A stretch of 64,000 bases of DNA. Source: Pseudonocardia sp. CNS-004. GTDB taxonomy: Bacteria; Actinomycetota; Actinomycetes; Mycobacteriales; Pseudonocardiaceae. Positions 15,952-25,226 of the stretch are shown in pieces. A program made the translations under genes and the position numbers. The notes under the pieces were generated by a model. The model was not told where the DNA came from and did not search any database. It saw only the letters and a program-made list of their open reading frames with translations. The stretch spans positions 1 to 64,000 of the forward strand of contig MKJV01000088.1 of assembly GCA_001942185.1 (NCBI GenBank), written 5' to 3'. Within the stretch, counting starts at the first letter, position 1. Each line of letters starts with the position of its first letter.

Positions 15952-18602
15952 TCAGCTGTCGGTGCCCGGGCCCACGATCTGGCGCAGGTGGGCGAACAGC
16001 TCACCGCGGCTGCCCGAGCCGAGGCGCTGGCGCATCCGCGCGACGTGGTGCTCCACGGTCTTCGCGGAGATGAAGAGGCGCTCGCCGATCTGCCGGTAGG
16101 TCAGGCCTTCCAGGACGAGGCCCGCGACCTCGCGCTCACGGTCGCTCAGCGGGCCGTCGACGGAGTCGGAGGCCTGCTCCGGGCCGGGTTCGGCGGTGCC
16201 GGGGGCGGTGGCGCGGGGATCGCAGTCGGTGTCGGCCTCCACCGCGACGGTGCGCGCGGCCGGGCCGGAGCTCTGCAACGCGCGGGCGCACCCGAGCAGC
16301 GCCGTCATCGCCTTGCGGTCGCGGGTGCGGATCGCGGCTTGGCCCGCGAGCTTGCCGCCCTCCCAGGCCATCCCGACGGCGTGCAGCCCGCGGGCGGCGG
16401 CTTCCACGCCCGCGGTGTCGACCTCGGAGTCGAGCAGGCGTACCCAGTGGCGAGCCGCTGCGGCCATCGCGGCCGCGTAGCGGCTGCCGTCCGCGGCGCC
16501 GTCCAGCGCCTCGGCGTGCCGCTTCGCGGCATCGCGGTCCTCGGACAGGATCGCGGCCTGCAGACCCGCCCAGTGCAGCGGCGCCGCCCACAGCGCGGGG
16601 TCGCCGAGCCGGGCCAGCAGGTCGGTGGCCTCGTCGAGGTGGGGACGCACCCAGCTCGACTCGCGCAGCCGGGTGGCGGCCACCCACAGCTCGCCGAGCT
16701 GCTGGAGGACGAACAGGTCGACCGGGTGCCGCACGATCGCTTCCCGGGCCCGGCCCCACGCGGTCATGAGCACGGCGAGGTCGCCCGCCCGCCGGGCGAG
16801 GGCGACGTCCAGCGCCGCGGCGAGCAGCTCGTCGCGCGGTTCGAGCTCGGCCCCCGGCGGGGACGCGACGGTGAGCGCGGAACGCGCCGCGCCAGTGGCC
16901 CCGCGGAACAGCGCGATCCAGCCGAGCAGGAGGCGGTGGCGGGTGACCGAGCCGCGGCCGCCGAGGCCGACCCGCAACGCGCGTTCCAACACGGACTGCG
17001 CCACGTCCAGCTCACCGCAGTGCACGGCGACCAGCGCTGCCAGCGCGGCCGGGGTGTCCGGCAGGAGCGCGGCGCGCTGGGAGGCCTCCAGCAGCGACGC
17101 CGCGCGCGTGAGCTGCGACAGGGCTGCTGTGGGCGACCCTGCGACCGAGTCGTAGACGCCCTGGGCCATCAGCTCCTCGGCACCGGCGAGCAGTGTGGGC
17201 GGGCGCAGCGGGCCGCTGTTCCCGGAGGCGGGCCCCTGCAGCAGCTTGGTGGCCTCGTCGAGGGCACCGGTGCCGATGAGCGCGGGAACGGCGAGCACGG
17301 CGGTGGTGCCCATGGCCGGTTCCAGGGTGCCCATCCACCGGTACAGCTCGGCGCTGCGGCCGAGCATCCCGCGGTGGGCGAGGACGGCGGCCGCCACCGT
17401 GCCGGCGCGCACGGCCGCCGCGGGCGGCACCTGGTCGGGGTCGGACAGCACCTGGTCGGCCTGGATGAGCGCGAGGTCGAGGTCGCCGGTGAGCACGGCC
17501 GCCTCCGCCCGGCCGGCCGCGAGGCCGAGCGCGGGGCTGCCGGCCTGCACAGCTGCGTCGAAGAGCTCACCGGCCGACGACGAGCCGGTGCGCAGTGCCT
17601 CCTCGGCCGCCGAGGTGAACACGGTGGCGACCCTGGAACCGGCGGCCCCCGTGCCGACCAGGCCACGGGCCGCCGCGAGCACGTTGCCCCCGCGGTCGAG
17701 CTCGATCTCCGCCAGCGCGCGCCGCAGCTCCGACCGGGACGCGCGCGGGGTGCGCGCGAGCACCGCGGCGGAGACGAGCGGGACGGCCCTTCCGTCGGCG
17801 GTGAGCATGCCCGCCGCCCGCGCGGCCTCCAGCAGCTCGTCGACCTGCGCCGCGCCGTCCTCCGGGGAGAGCCCGAGCAGCGGGACGAGCACCTCCGACT
17901 CCAGCGGAGCGCCCAGCGCACGGCGAGCAGCAGGCCCGCGACGCCGTCACCGAGGCCGTGCACCAGGTAGCCGAGCTGCACCAGCAGGCCGGCCGGCAGC
18001 TCGGCGGACACCGGGACGCCGCTGGCGCGGTCGGGCCCGGCCTGCTCCACGAGCACCCCGAGCAACCGATCGACCAGCACCGGCATGCCGGCCGTCCGGT
18101 CCAGCACGTGGTCGACGAGCGTGGCGGGCGGGGTGTCGCCCCCCAGCAGGTTCGCGGCCCGGGTCACCACCCCGGTGCGGTCGAGCGCCTCCAGCACCAC
18201 CGGTGGCCGGGTGGCGGCGAGCGCGCTGCCGAGCGCGGCGGTGCCGGGCGGGCGCGGCCACGGCCGGTGTGCCACGACCAGGTGGCCGCCGGGCACCGCG
18301 GCCAGCATCGCGAGCCGCTCCAGCTCGTGCGGCGGGAGCAGGTGTGCGTCGTCGAGCAGTAGCGCGTCGTCGGCGCCCAGTTCCACCATGTCGGCCATGT
18401 CGCGGTGGACGACGAGGCCCGCGGCCTCGAACGTGGTGGCGAGCGCGTCGAGCAGCACGGTCTTGCCGTGGCCACCCGGACCGATCACGTCCACCCGGCG
18501 CGACGACGCGGAACGCGCGGCCGCTTCGTGCACGAGTCGACGCGCCGCGGGCGAGCCCGCGAGCAGCCTCTCCGGAGCCCGCGGCGCCGGCTGGGTACGC
18601 AT
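15952..18602 (-). CDS. LuxR-family ATPase regulator (MalT/IniR type), frame broken near 17920
   Basis: About 883 residues when one G is restored in GTGCG near 17920. The N-terminus holds an STAND-like ATPase with Walker A GPGGHGKT (around residue 42) and Walker B ALLLDDAH. A long helical, TPR-like middle region follows. The C-terminal LuxR helix-turn-helix reads LSDREREVAGLVLEGLTYRQ and then FISAKTVEHHVARM. This is the MalT/LAL layout: ligand and ATP drive oligomerisation and activation. It is convergent with the dynamin pair (30 bases apart). In mycobacteria a MalT-like protein beside iniBAC (IniR) controls that operon, so this protein is the best candidate to bind the CCCCGATGGC boxes. Start ATG 18602. 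Confidence 0.85.
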
Positions 18603-18725
18603 CGACACTGATCGAAGACTACTCAGCGGGCGGTCCGTGCCCGCCGTGGGCGGTGGCGGCGTCTGCCCAGCGGTCCCCTCTGGTGCGGTGAGTGGCACGA
18701 TCACCCCGACGTCGGGGAGGAACGC

Positions 18726-19409
18726 ATGCATGGGTCCGTCTGGGCGATTGTGCTCGCGGCCGGCGCGTCACGGCGGTTCGGCGAACGGTCGAAGCAGTTC
18801 GAGAGGCTCGCCGGGGTGCCGATGGTGGCCCGCACGGTGACCATCACGCGCCGCACGTGCGACGGCGTCGTTCTCGTGCTGCCGCCGGGACAGGCGTGGA
18901 CGGGGGATCAGGTCGACGCCGTCGTCGAAGGCGGTGACCACCAGTCCGAGTCGCTCCGCGCGGGGCTCGCGGCGGTACCGCTCGACGCAGCGATCATCGC
19001 GGTGGCCGACCCGGCCCACCCCCTCGCGACCGACGCGCTGGTCGACGCCGTGGTCGGCGCGGTGCGCGACGGAGCGGACGGCGCCGTGCCGGTGATCCCA
19101 ATTGCAGAGGTCGTGCAGCGGGTGCGGGACGGCCGGGTGGTCGAGACACTGCCCAAGGACGACCTCGTGCTGACCCAGACCCCGCAGGCGTTCCGGGCCG
19201 ACGTGCTCCGCGCCGTGCACGCCGATCGACCGCGCCCGGTCGAGAACTCGGGGCTGCTGGTAGAACGTGGCCATCGGGTCGTCACCGTTTCGGGTGACGT
19301 GGGCAACGTCCATGTGACGACCCCGCAGGACCTCGCGATAGCCAAGCATCTCATCTTTTCGCGGGGTGACCGGTGCGGGCCCCAGCCGCACCACGACCCC
19401 GACGAGTAG
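18726..19409 (+). CDS. IspD/TarI-like cytidylyltransferase
   Basis: A 227-residue nucleotidyltransferase of the IspD family. The CTP-binding loop AIVLAAGASRRFGERSKQF is near the N-terminus, TQTPQAFR in the middle, and NVHVTTPQDLAIAKHLI near the end as in IspD. The usual substrate motif DxARP is changed to DPAHP, and no ispF or carD neighbour is present. It is therefore probably not the housekeeping MEP-pathway enzyme, but a CDP-alcohol or CDP-sugar-forming relative (TarI type). It precedes the glucose-1-phosphate cytidylyltransferase by 33 bases. The ATG at 18726 has GGGGAGG five bases upstream. It is divergent from the LuxR regulator. Confidence 0.75.
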   Translation: MHGSVWAIVLAAGASRRFGERSKQFERLAGVPMVARTVTITRRTCDGVVLVLPPGQAWTGDQVDAVVEGGDHQSESLRAGLAAVPLDAAIIAVADPAHPLATDALVDAVVGAVRDGADGAVPVIPIAEVVQRVRDGRVVETLPKDDLVLTQTPQAFRADVLRAVHADRPRPVENSGLLVERGHRVVTVSGDVGNVHVTTPQDLAIAKHLIFSRGDRCGPQPHHDPDE

Positions 19410-19442
19410 CACTCCCCACCCGACGGAGGGACACGCTTCCTG

Positions 19443-20256
19443 ATGGACCACGACACCCCGGTTGTCATCCTGTGCGGCGGACAGGGCACCCGTATCCGCG
19501 AGGTGAGCGAGCGGCTGCCGAAGGCCATGGTGGACATCGGCGGACGGCCGATCCTCTGGCACATCATGAAGCTCTACAGCCACTACGGCTACCGGCGCTT
19601 CATCCTCTGCCTCGGCTACAAGGCTGGGAGATCAAGCAGTTCTTCCTGGACTACCGGGCGCACATGTCGGACTTCACGCTCAGCCTGTCCGAGGGTGACC
19701 ACCAGCCCATCTACCGCAACGGTGTGGCCGACGAGAACTGGGAGATCACGTTCGCCGAGACCGGCCTGGAGGCGGGCACCGGTGCGCGGCTGCGCCGCAT
19801 CCGCGACTACATCGACACCCCGCAGTTCATGATGACCTACGGCGACGGCGTCAGCGCCGTGGACATCGCGAACCTGGCGAAGGTCCACGCCGACGGCGGC
19901 CGGGTCGGCACCGTCACCGGTGTGCACCCCACGTCGAAGTTCGGCGAGATGCAGGTCGACGGCAACGTGGTGGCGGAGTTCAACGAGAAGCCACCCAGGT
20001 CACCGGCTGGGTGAGCGGCGGGTACTTCGTGTTCGAGAGGTCGTTCCTCGACGACTACCTCGACGACGAGGAGGACCTGTTCCTCGAGGCGGAGCCGCTG
20101 CAGCGGCTGGCCCGCGACAAGCAGCTCACGGTCAACAAGCACGAGGGTTTCTGGGCCGCGATGGACACCTACAAGGACTACCAGGCACTGGGCTCCCTGT
20201 GGGCGGCCGGCGACGCCCCGTGGAAGGTCTGGGAGGACGGCACGCGCGCCTGGTGA
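19443..20256 (+). CDS. rfbF: Glucose-1-phosphate cytidylyltransferase (two frame breaks)
   Basis: A sugar nucleotidyltransferase of about 271 residues when repaired. The N-terminus has PVVILCGGQGTRIREVSERL and PKAMVDIGGRPILWH, with the middle motif MMTYGDGVSAVDI. The last block (VSGGYFVFER, then EGFWAAMDTYKDY) is typical of the RfbF/DdhA branch that makes CDP-glucose. Breaks near 19623 (AAGGC, one G lost) and 19992 (AAGCCACC, one C lost) interrupt the frame. CDP-glucose feeds 3,6-dideoxyhexoses, but no CDP-glucose dehydratase lies nearby, so the end product may be another surface glycan. It is placed directly after the IspD-like gene, suggesting two CTP-dependent activations in one pathway. 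Confidence 0.85.
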
Positions 20257-20265
20257 CACCCCGCG

Positions 20266-21293
20266 TCACGGGCGGCGCTGGGCGTTCAGGAGGCGCTTCC
20301 ACTCCTCGACGCCCGGCAGTGCCGACGCACGTACGGCGCCGCCGGGGGTGAGTGCCCGCACGGCCAGTGCGACCTCCTCCCGGTCGCGTCCGGCCCGGTC
20401 ACCAGCAGCGGCCACGTCTCGCCGCCGATCATCCCGTTGACCTCCTCGGTGCGGTGGGCCCGTTGGAAGTCCCGCACGGCAGCGGCCGTCCGCTCGTCGA
20501 AATGGCCGTGGGCCTGCACACCGGTCAGGCCTGCGGCGCGCAGGAGGTGCTGGGCCGCCTCCACGGGGGGCCCTGAGCTGCGGTTGCGCAGCAGGGGCCA
20601 CGACGCCCGCACGGCCGTCCGGTCCGACAGCGGCCGCCCGAGCAGCTCCGCCACCTCGACGCGCAGCTTCGGCAGCATCCCGTAGAACACGTCCCCCGGG
20701 CACAGCGTGTCCTTGTAGTCGCGATGCCCGTCGATCTCCGTCGGCGCGATCCCGTACTGGTGGCAGACGTAGGCGCACAGGGCGCGCAGCTGCTCCCACT
20801 GCCCGCCGTCGGGCGCGACCGTCGAGTAGGTGCCCTCGTTCTCGATGCCGACGGATTCGGCGTTCTGCCCGGTGCAGTGCGCGCCCTCGACGTGGCGGTG
20901 GCCCGCGCGTACCGCCTCGAGGCTGCGGTGGCGGCCCTCGAGGACGAACCCGCCCCGGCTGATCATGAAGTTCTGCCCACTGTCGATCCAGCCGCGCCGG
21001 TCCATGTGGAACTCCTGGATCTTGCGGGCGACGAACTCGGCGGCGCCCCGGCTGCGGTCCTCGACGTTCGGGCTCGCCGTGTGGTGCACGAGGATCCGCA
21101 CCGGCCTGCGGTCCAGGACGTCCACCGGTGCGCTCGGAGGCCGGGCACCCCAGCCGTCACAGCCGATGATCGGTGGGCTCGCCACGCCCGGTGCCGCGCT
21201 CGCCGACGGCGGCCGGACGAGCCCGGCGAACGTTCCGGTGAGGACGAGCCCGCCGAGCAGGACGCTGCGCCGGGACACGCTCGGACCCCACAC
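20266..21293 (-). CDS. Exported N-acetylmuramoyl-L-alanine amidase / PGRP-type protein (frame broken near 20394)
   Basis: About 342 residues. The N-terminus has a twin-arginine signal (SRRSVLLGGLVLTG) ending near ASAAPG. An amidase_2/PGRP domain follows with zinc ligands in ILVHHTASPN and HRDYKDTLCPGD (His and Cys), plus a central GIENEGTYS. Then comes a peptidoglycan-binding repeat (AAQHLLRAAGLTGVQAHGHF, then FQRAH). The frame breaks at GACCGGGCC; one more G yields an ending VEEWKRLLNAQRRP with stop at 20266. It probably cleaves or senses cell-wall peptide outside the membrane. GTG 21293 has GGAGG upstream. Convergent with rfbF. Confidence 0.82.
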
Positions 21294-21423
21294 GTCACCC
21301 TCCTGTCCGACCGGACCCGCACGCCGGCCACCCGATGATCTCCGGACGGAGGGCGCCGCAAACGTTCCGCGCGGTGCTGTTGCTCGAAGGTGTGATTGCT
21401 CGTCCGGGCCACCCTTGTCGAAG

Positions 21424-21462
21424 TTACCGATGAGTAATACTCTGTTGGTTACCGACGAGTAG
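21424..21462. promoter_or_regulatory. Twin TTACCGAYGAGTA operator and promoter before the acyl-CoA dehydrogenase
   Basis: TTACCGATGAGTAA (21424-21437) and TTACCGACGAGTAG (21449-21462) are direct copies 25 bases apart, each a TTAC-N6-GTA(A) dyad. A TTGTCG (21415-21420) with 17 bases to TACTCT (21438-21443) can serve as promoter, so the sites overlap it. TetR-type fatty-acid regulators bind sites like this in actinobacteria; the specific regulator is not in the window. Confidence 0.6.
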
Positions 21463-21493
21463 GCCGTTCCACCCCGCTGAGGAGCGATGCACG

Positions 21494-23338
21494 ATGGGCC
21501 ACTTCAGGAGCAACCTGCGGGACCTCGAGTTCAACCTGTTCGAGCTCTTCCGGGTGCAGGACCGGCTGGGCACCGCCCCGTTCGACGGCATCGACACCGA
21601 CACCGTGCGCGGCGTGCTCACCGAGCTGAACGCCGTGGCCACCGGCCCGCTCGCGGAGTCGTTCGTCGACGCCGACCGCAACCCGCCGGTCTTCGACCCG
21701 GCCACCCACTCGGTCACGCTGCCGCAGTCGCTCAAGGACAGCTACCGCGCGCTGTGGGACGGCGAGTGGTGGCGGATCAGTCTCCCCGCCGACATCGGCG
21801 GCTACGGCATCCCGGCCACCGTGCAGTGGGCGGCATCCGAGCTGATCCTCGGTTCCAACCCGGCCGCATTCATGTACATGGCGGGCCCCAACTTCGCCGC
21901 CGTGGTGCACCGCAACGGCACCGAGGAGCAGCAGCACTGGGCCGAGCTCATGATCGACCGCGGCTGGGGAGCCACGATGGTGCTCACCGAGCCCGACGCC
22001 GGGTCCGACGTCGGCGCGGGCCGGACGAAGGCGGTGCAGCAGGCCGACGGCACGTGGCACATCGAGGGCGTCAAGCGCTTCATCACCTCGGGCGAGCACG
22101 ACCTGACCGAGAACATCATGCACCTGGTGCTGGCCCGCCCGGAGGGCCCTGGAATCACCCCGCGGCCCGGCACCAAGGGCCTGTCGCTGTTCCTCGTGCC
22201 GAAGTTCCACTTCGACTCGCAGACCGGAGAGCTCGGCGAGCGCAACGGAGCCTTCGTCACGGGCGTCGAGCACAAGATGGGCCTCAAGGCGTCCACGACG
22301 TGCGAGCTCACGTTCGGCCAGCACGGGGTGCCCGCCGTCGGCCGGCTGCTCGGCGAGGTCCACGACGGCATCGCACAGATGTTCCAGGTGATCGAGTACG
22401 CCCGGATGATGGTGGGCACCAAGGCGATCGGCACGCTCTCGGCCGGCTACCTCGCCGCGCTGGAGTACGCCAAGGAGCGCGTGCAGGGCCCCGACCTCAC
22501 CCGGCAGCTCGACAAGTCCGCCCCGCGCGTGACCATCACGCACCACCCGGACGTGCGCCGCATCCTCATGCTGCAGAAGGCCTACGCCGAGGGCCTGCGC
22601 GCCCTTTACACGTACACCGCGACGTTCCAGGACGAGATCAGGGCGGGTGCCGCCACCGGAGCCGACACCACCGTCGCCGAACGCGTGAACGACCTGTTGC
22701 TCCCGATCGTCAAGGGCGTCGGCTCCGAGCGCGCCTCCGAGCAGCTGCTGCTCTCGCTGCAGACCCTCGGCGGCTCCGGCTACCTGCAGGACTACCCGAT
22801 CGAGCAGTACATCCGCGACGCCAAGATCGACTCGCTGTACGAGGGCACGACCGCCATCCAGTCGATGGACCTCCTGTTCCGCAAGATCGTGCGGGACAAC
22901 GGCCAGGCGCTCGGGTACGTCGCGGGCGAGATCAAGGCGTTCCTCGACGCGGAATCCGGGAACGGGCGCCTCAAGGAGGAGCGGGCGCTGCTCGCCACGG
23001 CCCTCGCCGACGTCCAGGGCATGCTGGGCACCCTCACCGGCTTCCTGATGGCCTCGGCCGAGGACCCGGCGAGCCTCTACAAGGTCGGCCAGAACAGCGT
23101 CCGGCTGCTCATGGCCGTGGGCGACCTGCTCATCGGCTGGCTCCTGCTCCGCCAGGCCGACGTGGCGCTCACCGCGCTCGGTGGCGAGCCCGCCGCCCGC
23201 GACGTCGCGTTCTACGAGGGCAAGGTGGGCGCGGCGCGCTTCTTCGCGAAGACGGTGCTCCCGCAGCTGACCGCGCAACGGGCAGTGCTGGAGGCGACGG
23301 ACAACAGCCTCATGGAGCTCCCGGAAGCCGCGTTCTGA
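21494..23338 (+). CDS. Acyl-CoA dehydrogenase (FadE type, with C-terminal extension)
   Basis: 614 residues, the size of long actinobacterial FadE enzymes with an extra C-terminal helical domain. The FAD/substrate regions read MVLTEPDAGSDVGAG, then RFITSGEHDLTENIMHLVLA. Conserved VEHKMGLKASTTCELTFG follows, and the C-terminal active-site region LGGSGYLQDYPIEQYIRD ends at DSLYEGTTAIQ, whose Glu is the usual catalytic base. It oxidises acyl-CoA to enoyl-CoA in beta-oxidation with electrons to ETF. The ATG at 21494 has GAGGAG upstream. It is the only gene in its transcript, behind the paired operator at 21424-21462. Chain-length preference cannot be read. Confidence 0.9.
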   Translation: MGHFRSNLRDLEFNLFELFRVQDRLGTAPFDGIDTDTVRGVLTELNAVATGPLAESFVDADRNPPVFDPATHSVTLPQSLKDSYRALWDGEWWRISLPADIGGYGIPATVQWAASELILGSNPAAFMYMAGPNFAAVVHRNGTEEQQHWAELMIDRGWGATMVLTEPDAGSDVGAGRTKAVQQADGTWHIEGVKRFITSGEHDLTENIMHLVLARPEGPGITPRPGTKGLSLFLVPKFHFDSQTGELGERNGAFVTGVEHKMGLKASTTCELTFGQHGVPAVGRLLGEVHDGIAQMFQVIEYARMMVGTKAIGTLSAGYLAALEYAKERVQGPDLTRQLDKSAPRVTITHHPDVRRILMLQKAYAEGLRALYTYTATFQDEIRAGAATGADTTVAERVNDLLLPIVKGVGSERASEQLLLSLQTLGGSGYLQDYPIEQYIRDAKIDSLYEGTTAIQSMDLLFRKIVRDNGQALGYVAGEIKAFLDAESGNGRLKEERALLATALADVQGMLGTLTGFLMASAEDPASLYKVGQNSVRLLMAVGDLLIGWLLLRQADVALTALGGEPAARDVAFYEGKVGAARFFAKTVLPQLTAQRAVLEATDNSLMELPEAAF

Positions 23339-23886
23339 CCGTACGAACGGAATCCTGTCCCCTGGTGCAGAGGGCCCGAGGTTTGCGCGGGTCGGCGCCT
23401 GGTGATCGATCTGTGATGCCGGAATCCGCCCTCACGAGGCGTTCAGCGTGACCTCGTAGCGATCACGGCCCCATGATCGGCGCGAGATGCGGCGGATCGC
23501 CCCGCCCCGGGCGCCGACCGTTACCTCGCAACGATCATGCCCGATCACGCCCGGCGTGCCCATGATCATGTCGACACCGTTGGGGTCGAGCTGAGCCCGA
23601 TGGAGTCGACCTGATCATGAAACGGGCGGCTTGGCGCGCCGTCCCCGACGCGGGGGCACACCCGTTCGCGACGAGACCGTCACGACCGGGTGCCCACGCG
23701 ACTGTCCTGTGGTCCCGACCCGCGACCCCCGGGTGACCACTCGCAGTCGGCTTGCCGTCCACACACCCACGGCACCAACCGCACCCGACCCCGCATGCCG
23801 ATCGGTCCGGGAAGCACGCGGATGCGCCATGCAGGACCCTCGCGTGCTTCTCGCGGGCGATTGGTCTGGGCTGCGTACCTTGAAGA
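23339..23886. other. 548-bp gene-free spacer with imperfect TGATC-rich repeats
   Basis: No frame here has coding character. Two imperfect copies of a sequence like TACCTCGNARCGATCAYG (near 23450 and 23520) and many TGATC/GATCA words occur between 23400 and 23620. The segment separates the convergent acyl-CoA dehydrogenase and sugar-binding protein genes. I see no tRNA or clear rho-independent terminator. Confidence 0.4.
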
Positions 23887-25194
23887 TCAGCTGCCCTGGA
23901 CCTGGAACCCCTGCTCCGTGGCGTACGTGCGCAGGCGTTCACCCCACGCGTCCAGGCCTGCCTGCAGGTCCGTGCGGTTCACCAGCGCCTGGCCGACGGT
24001 GCCCGGGAACACCGACTCCGTGTAGTCCTGGAACGGCGTGTACTGCCAGCCCTCCGGCACCTGCTTCGACGCCTCGACGTAGACCCGGTTGGCCTGCTGC
24101 CCACCGAGGAACGGCATGGGCGCGTCCAGCCACGCCAGGTCCTCGACGAGCGCGCTGGTGGCCGGGTAGAGCAGGCTCGTCCCGTTCAGCTCCTTGGCCG
24201 CGGCCGGGTCGGAGTTCAGCCAGGTCGCGAAGTCGGCCGCGGCGGCGGGGCACTCGCTCTGCGTGGTGACGGCCACGGACGACCCGCCGTTCTCGGGCAC
24301 CACCGGCTCGCCGTAGTCGGGCATCGGCGCCACCCGCCACTGGCCCTCGGCCTGCGGGATCACGGTCTGCAGGAACGTCGGAGCCCACGCACCGGCCACC
24401 CAGGTGGCGAAGCGTCCCTCGGCCATCCCCCGGTACCACTCGTCGGTGTAGGCGGGCACCGGCTCGACCAGGCCCTCGGACACGAGGGTGTTCCAGGTAC
24501 CGGCCCAGGTGGCGGCGCCCTCGTCGGAGAAGTCGATGGTGAGCGACGACTCGCCCTCGAGCGCGAACGGCCGCGCCCCGGCCTGCCACAGCAGGCTCGA
24601 CACCCCACCGGCGTCGTCCGGGCCGATGTTCCCGATGAAGCGGTCCGGGCCGCTCGCCTTGATCTGCCTGCCCGCCGCGACGTACTCCTCCCACGTGGTG
24701 GGGACGGGGATGCCCAGGCCGTCGAAGATGTCCGGCCGGTACAGCATGATCATGGGACCGGTGTCCTGCGGGATGCCGTAGATCCCGTCACCCATCTTCA
24801 CCTGCTGCCACGCCGAGGGCAGGAACCGGTTCTCCACGTCCGCCGCGCCGTACTCGGTGAGGTCGACGAGCGAGTCGGTGAGCACGAAGGCCGGGATGTT
24901 CTTGAACTCCATCTGCACGGCGTCCGGGGCACCGGTGCCCGCGGAGAGCACGGTGCGCAGCTGCGTGTAGTGCTCGTCGCCCTGCCCGACGTTGGTCACC
25001 TGGACGTCGACGCCGGGGTGCGACTGTTCGTACAGCGCGACCGTCGACTCGATGTTGGGCACCCAGGTCCAGAACGCGAGCGGCCCGTCGCAGGTCGTGC
25101 CGCCTCCACCCCCACCTCCGCCACCACTGCACGCGGACAGCGCCATTGCCACCGCGACGGATGCCGCCGCGAGCGTGCTCCGTGATCGGATCAT
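23887..25194 (-). CDS. Sugar ABC transporter solute-binding lipoprotein
   Basis: A 435-residue extracellular binding protein (family 1, maltose-type). The signal peptide ends in a lipobox (MALSACSGGG) with the acylated Cys at position 22, followed by a glycine run. The mature part begins LAFWTWVPNIESTVALYEQS and carries later motifs YGIPQDTGPMIMLYRPDIF and GRFATWVAGAWAPTF, as in oligosaccharide-binding proteins. It is the last gene of the minus-strand set, after the two permeases. Divergent LacI and beta-galactosidase genes suggest a beta-galactoside ligand. No ATPase is encoded here, so a shared MsiK-type ATPase elsewhere probably drives transport (inferred). Confidence 0.9.
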   Translation of the reverse strand: MIRSRSTLAAASVAVAMALSACSGGGGGGGGGTTCDGPLAFWTWVPNIESTVALYEQSHPGVDVQVTNVGQGDEHYTQLRTVLSAGTGAPDAVQMEFKNIPAFVLTDSLVDLTEYGAADVENRFLPSAWQQVKMGDGIYGIPQDTGPMIMLYRPDIFDGLGIPVPTTWEEYVAAGRQIKASGPDRFIGNIGPDDAGGVSSLLWQAGARPFALEGESSLTIDFSDEGAATWAGTWNTLVSEGLVEPVPAYTDEWYRGMAEGRFATWVAGAWAPTFLQTVIPQAEGQWRVAPMPDYGEPVVPENGGSSVAVTTQSECPAAAADFATWLNSDPAAAKELNGTSLLYPATSALVEDLAWLDAPMPFLGGQQANRVYVEASKQVPEGWQYTPFQDYTESVFPGTVGQALVNRTDLQAGLDAWGERLRTYATEQGFQVQGS

Positions 25195-25226
25195 CGGATT
25201 CGGTCCCTCCCGCACTCCGTTGTGTG

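Noticed and set aside
18726..19409. Housekeeping ispD of the MEP pathway
   Set aside because: The substrate motif is altered (DPAHP) and neither ispF nor carD is adjacent, so I only call it IspD/TarI-like.
23339..23886. Small genes or an RNA gene in the 548-bp spacer
   Set aside because: Frames lack codon bias and starts with ribosome sites, and I could fold no tRNA-like or strong terminator structure by eye.
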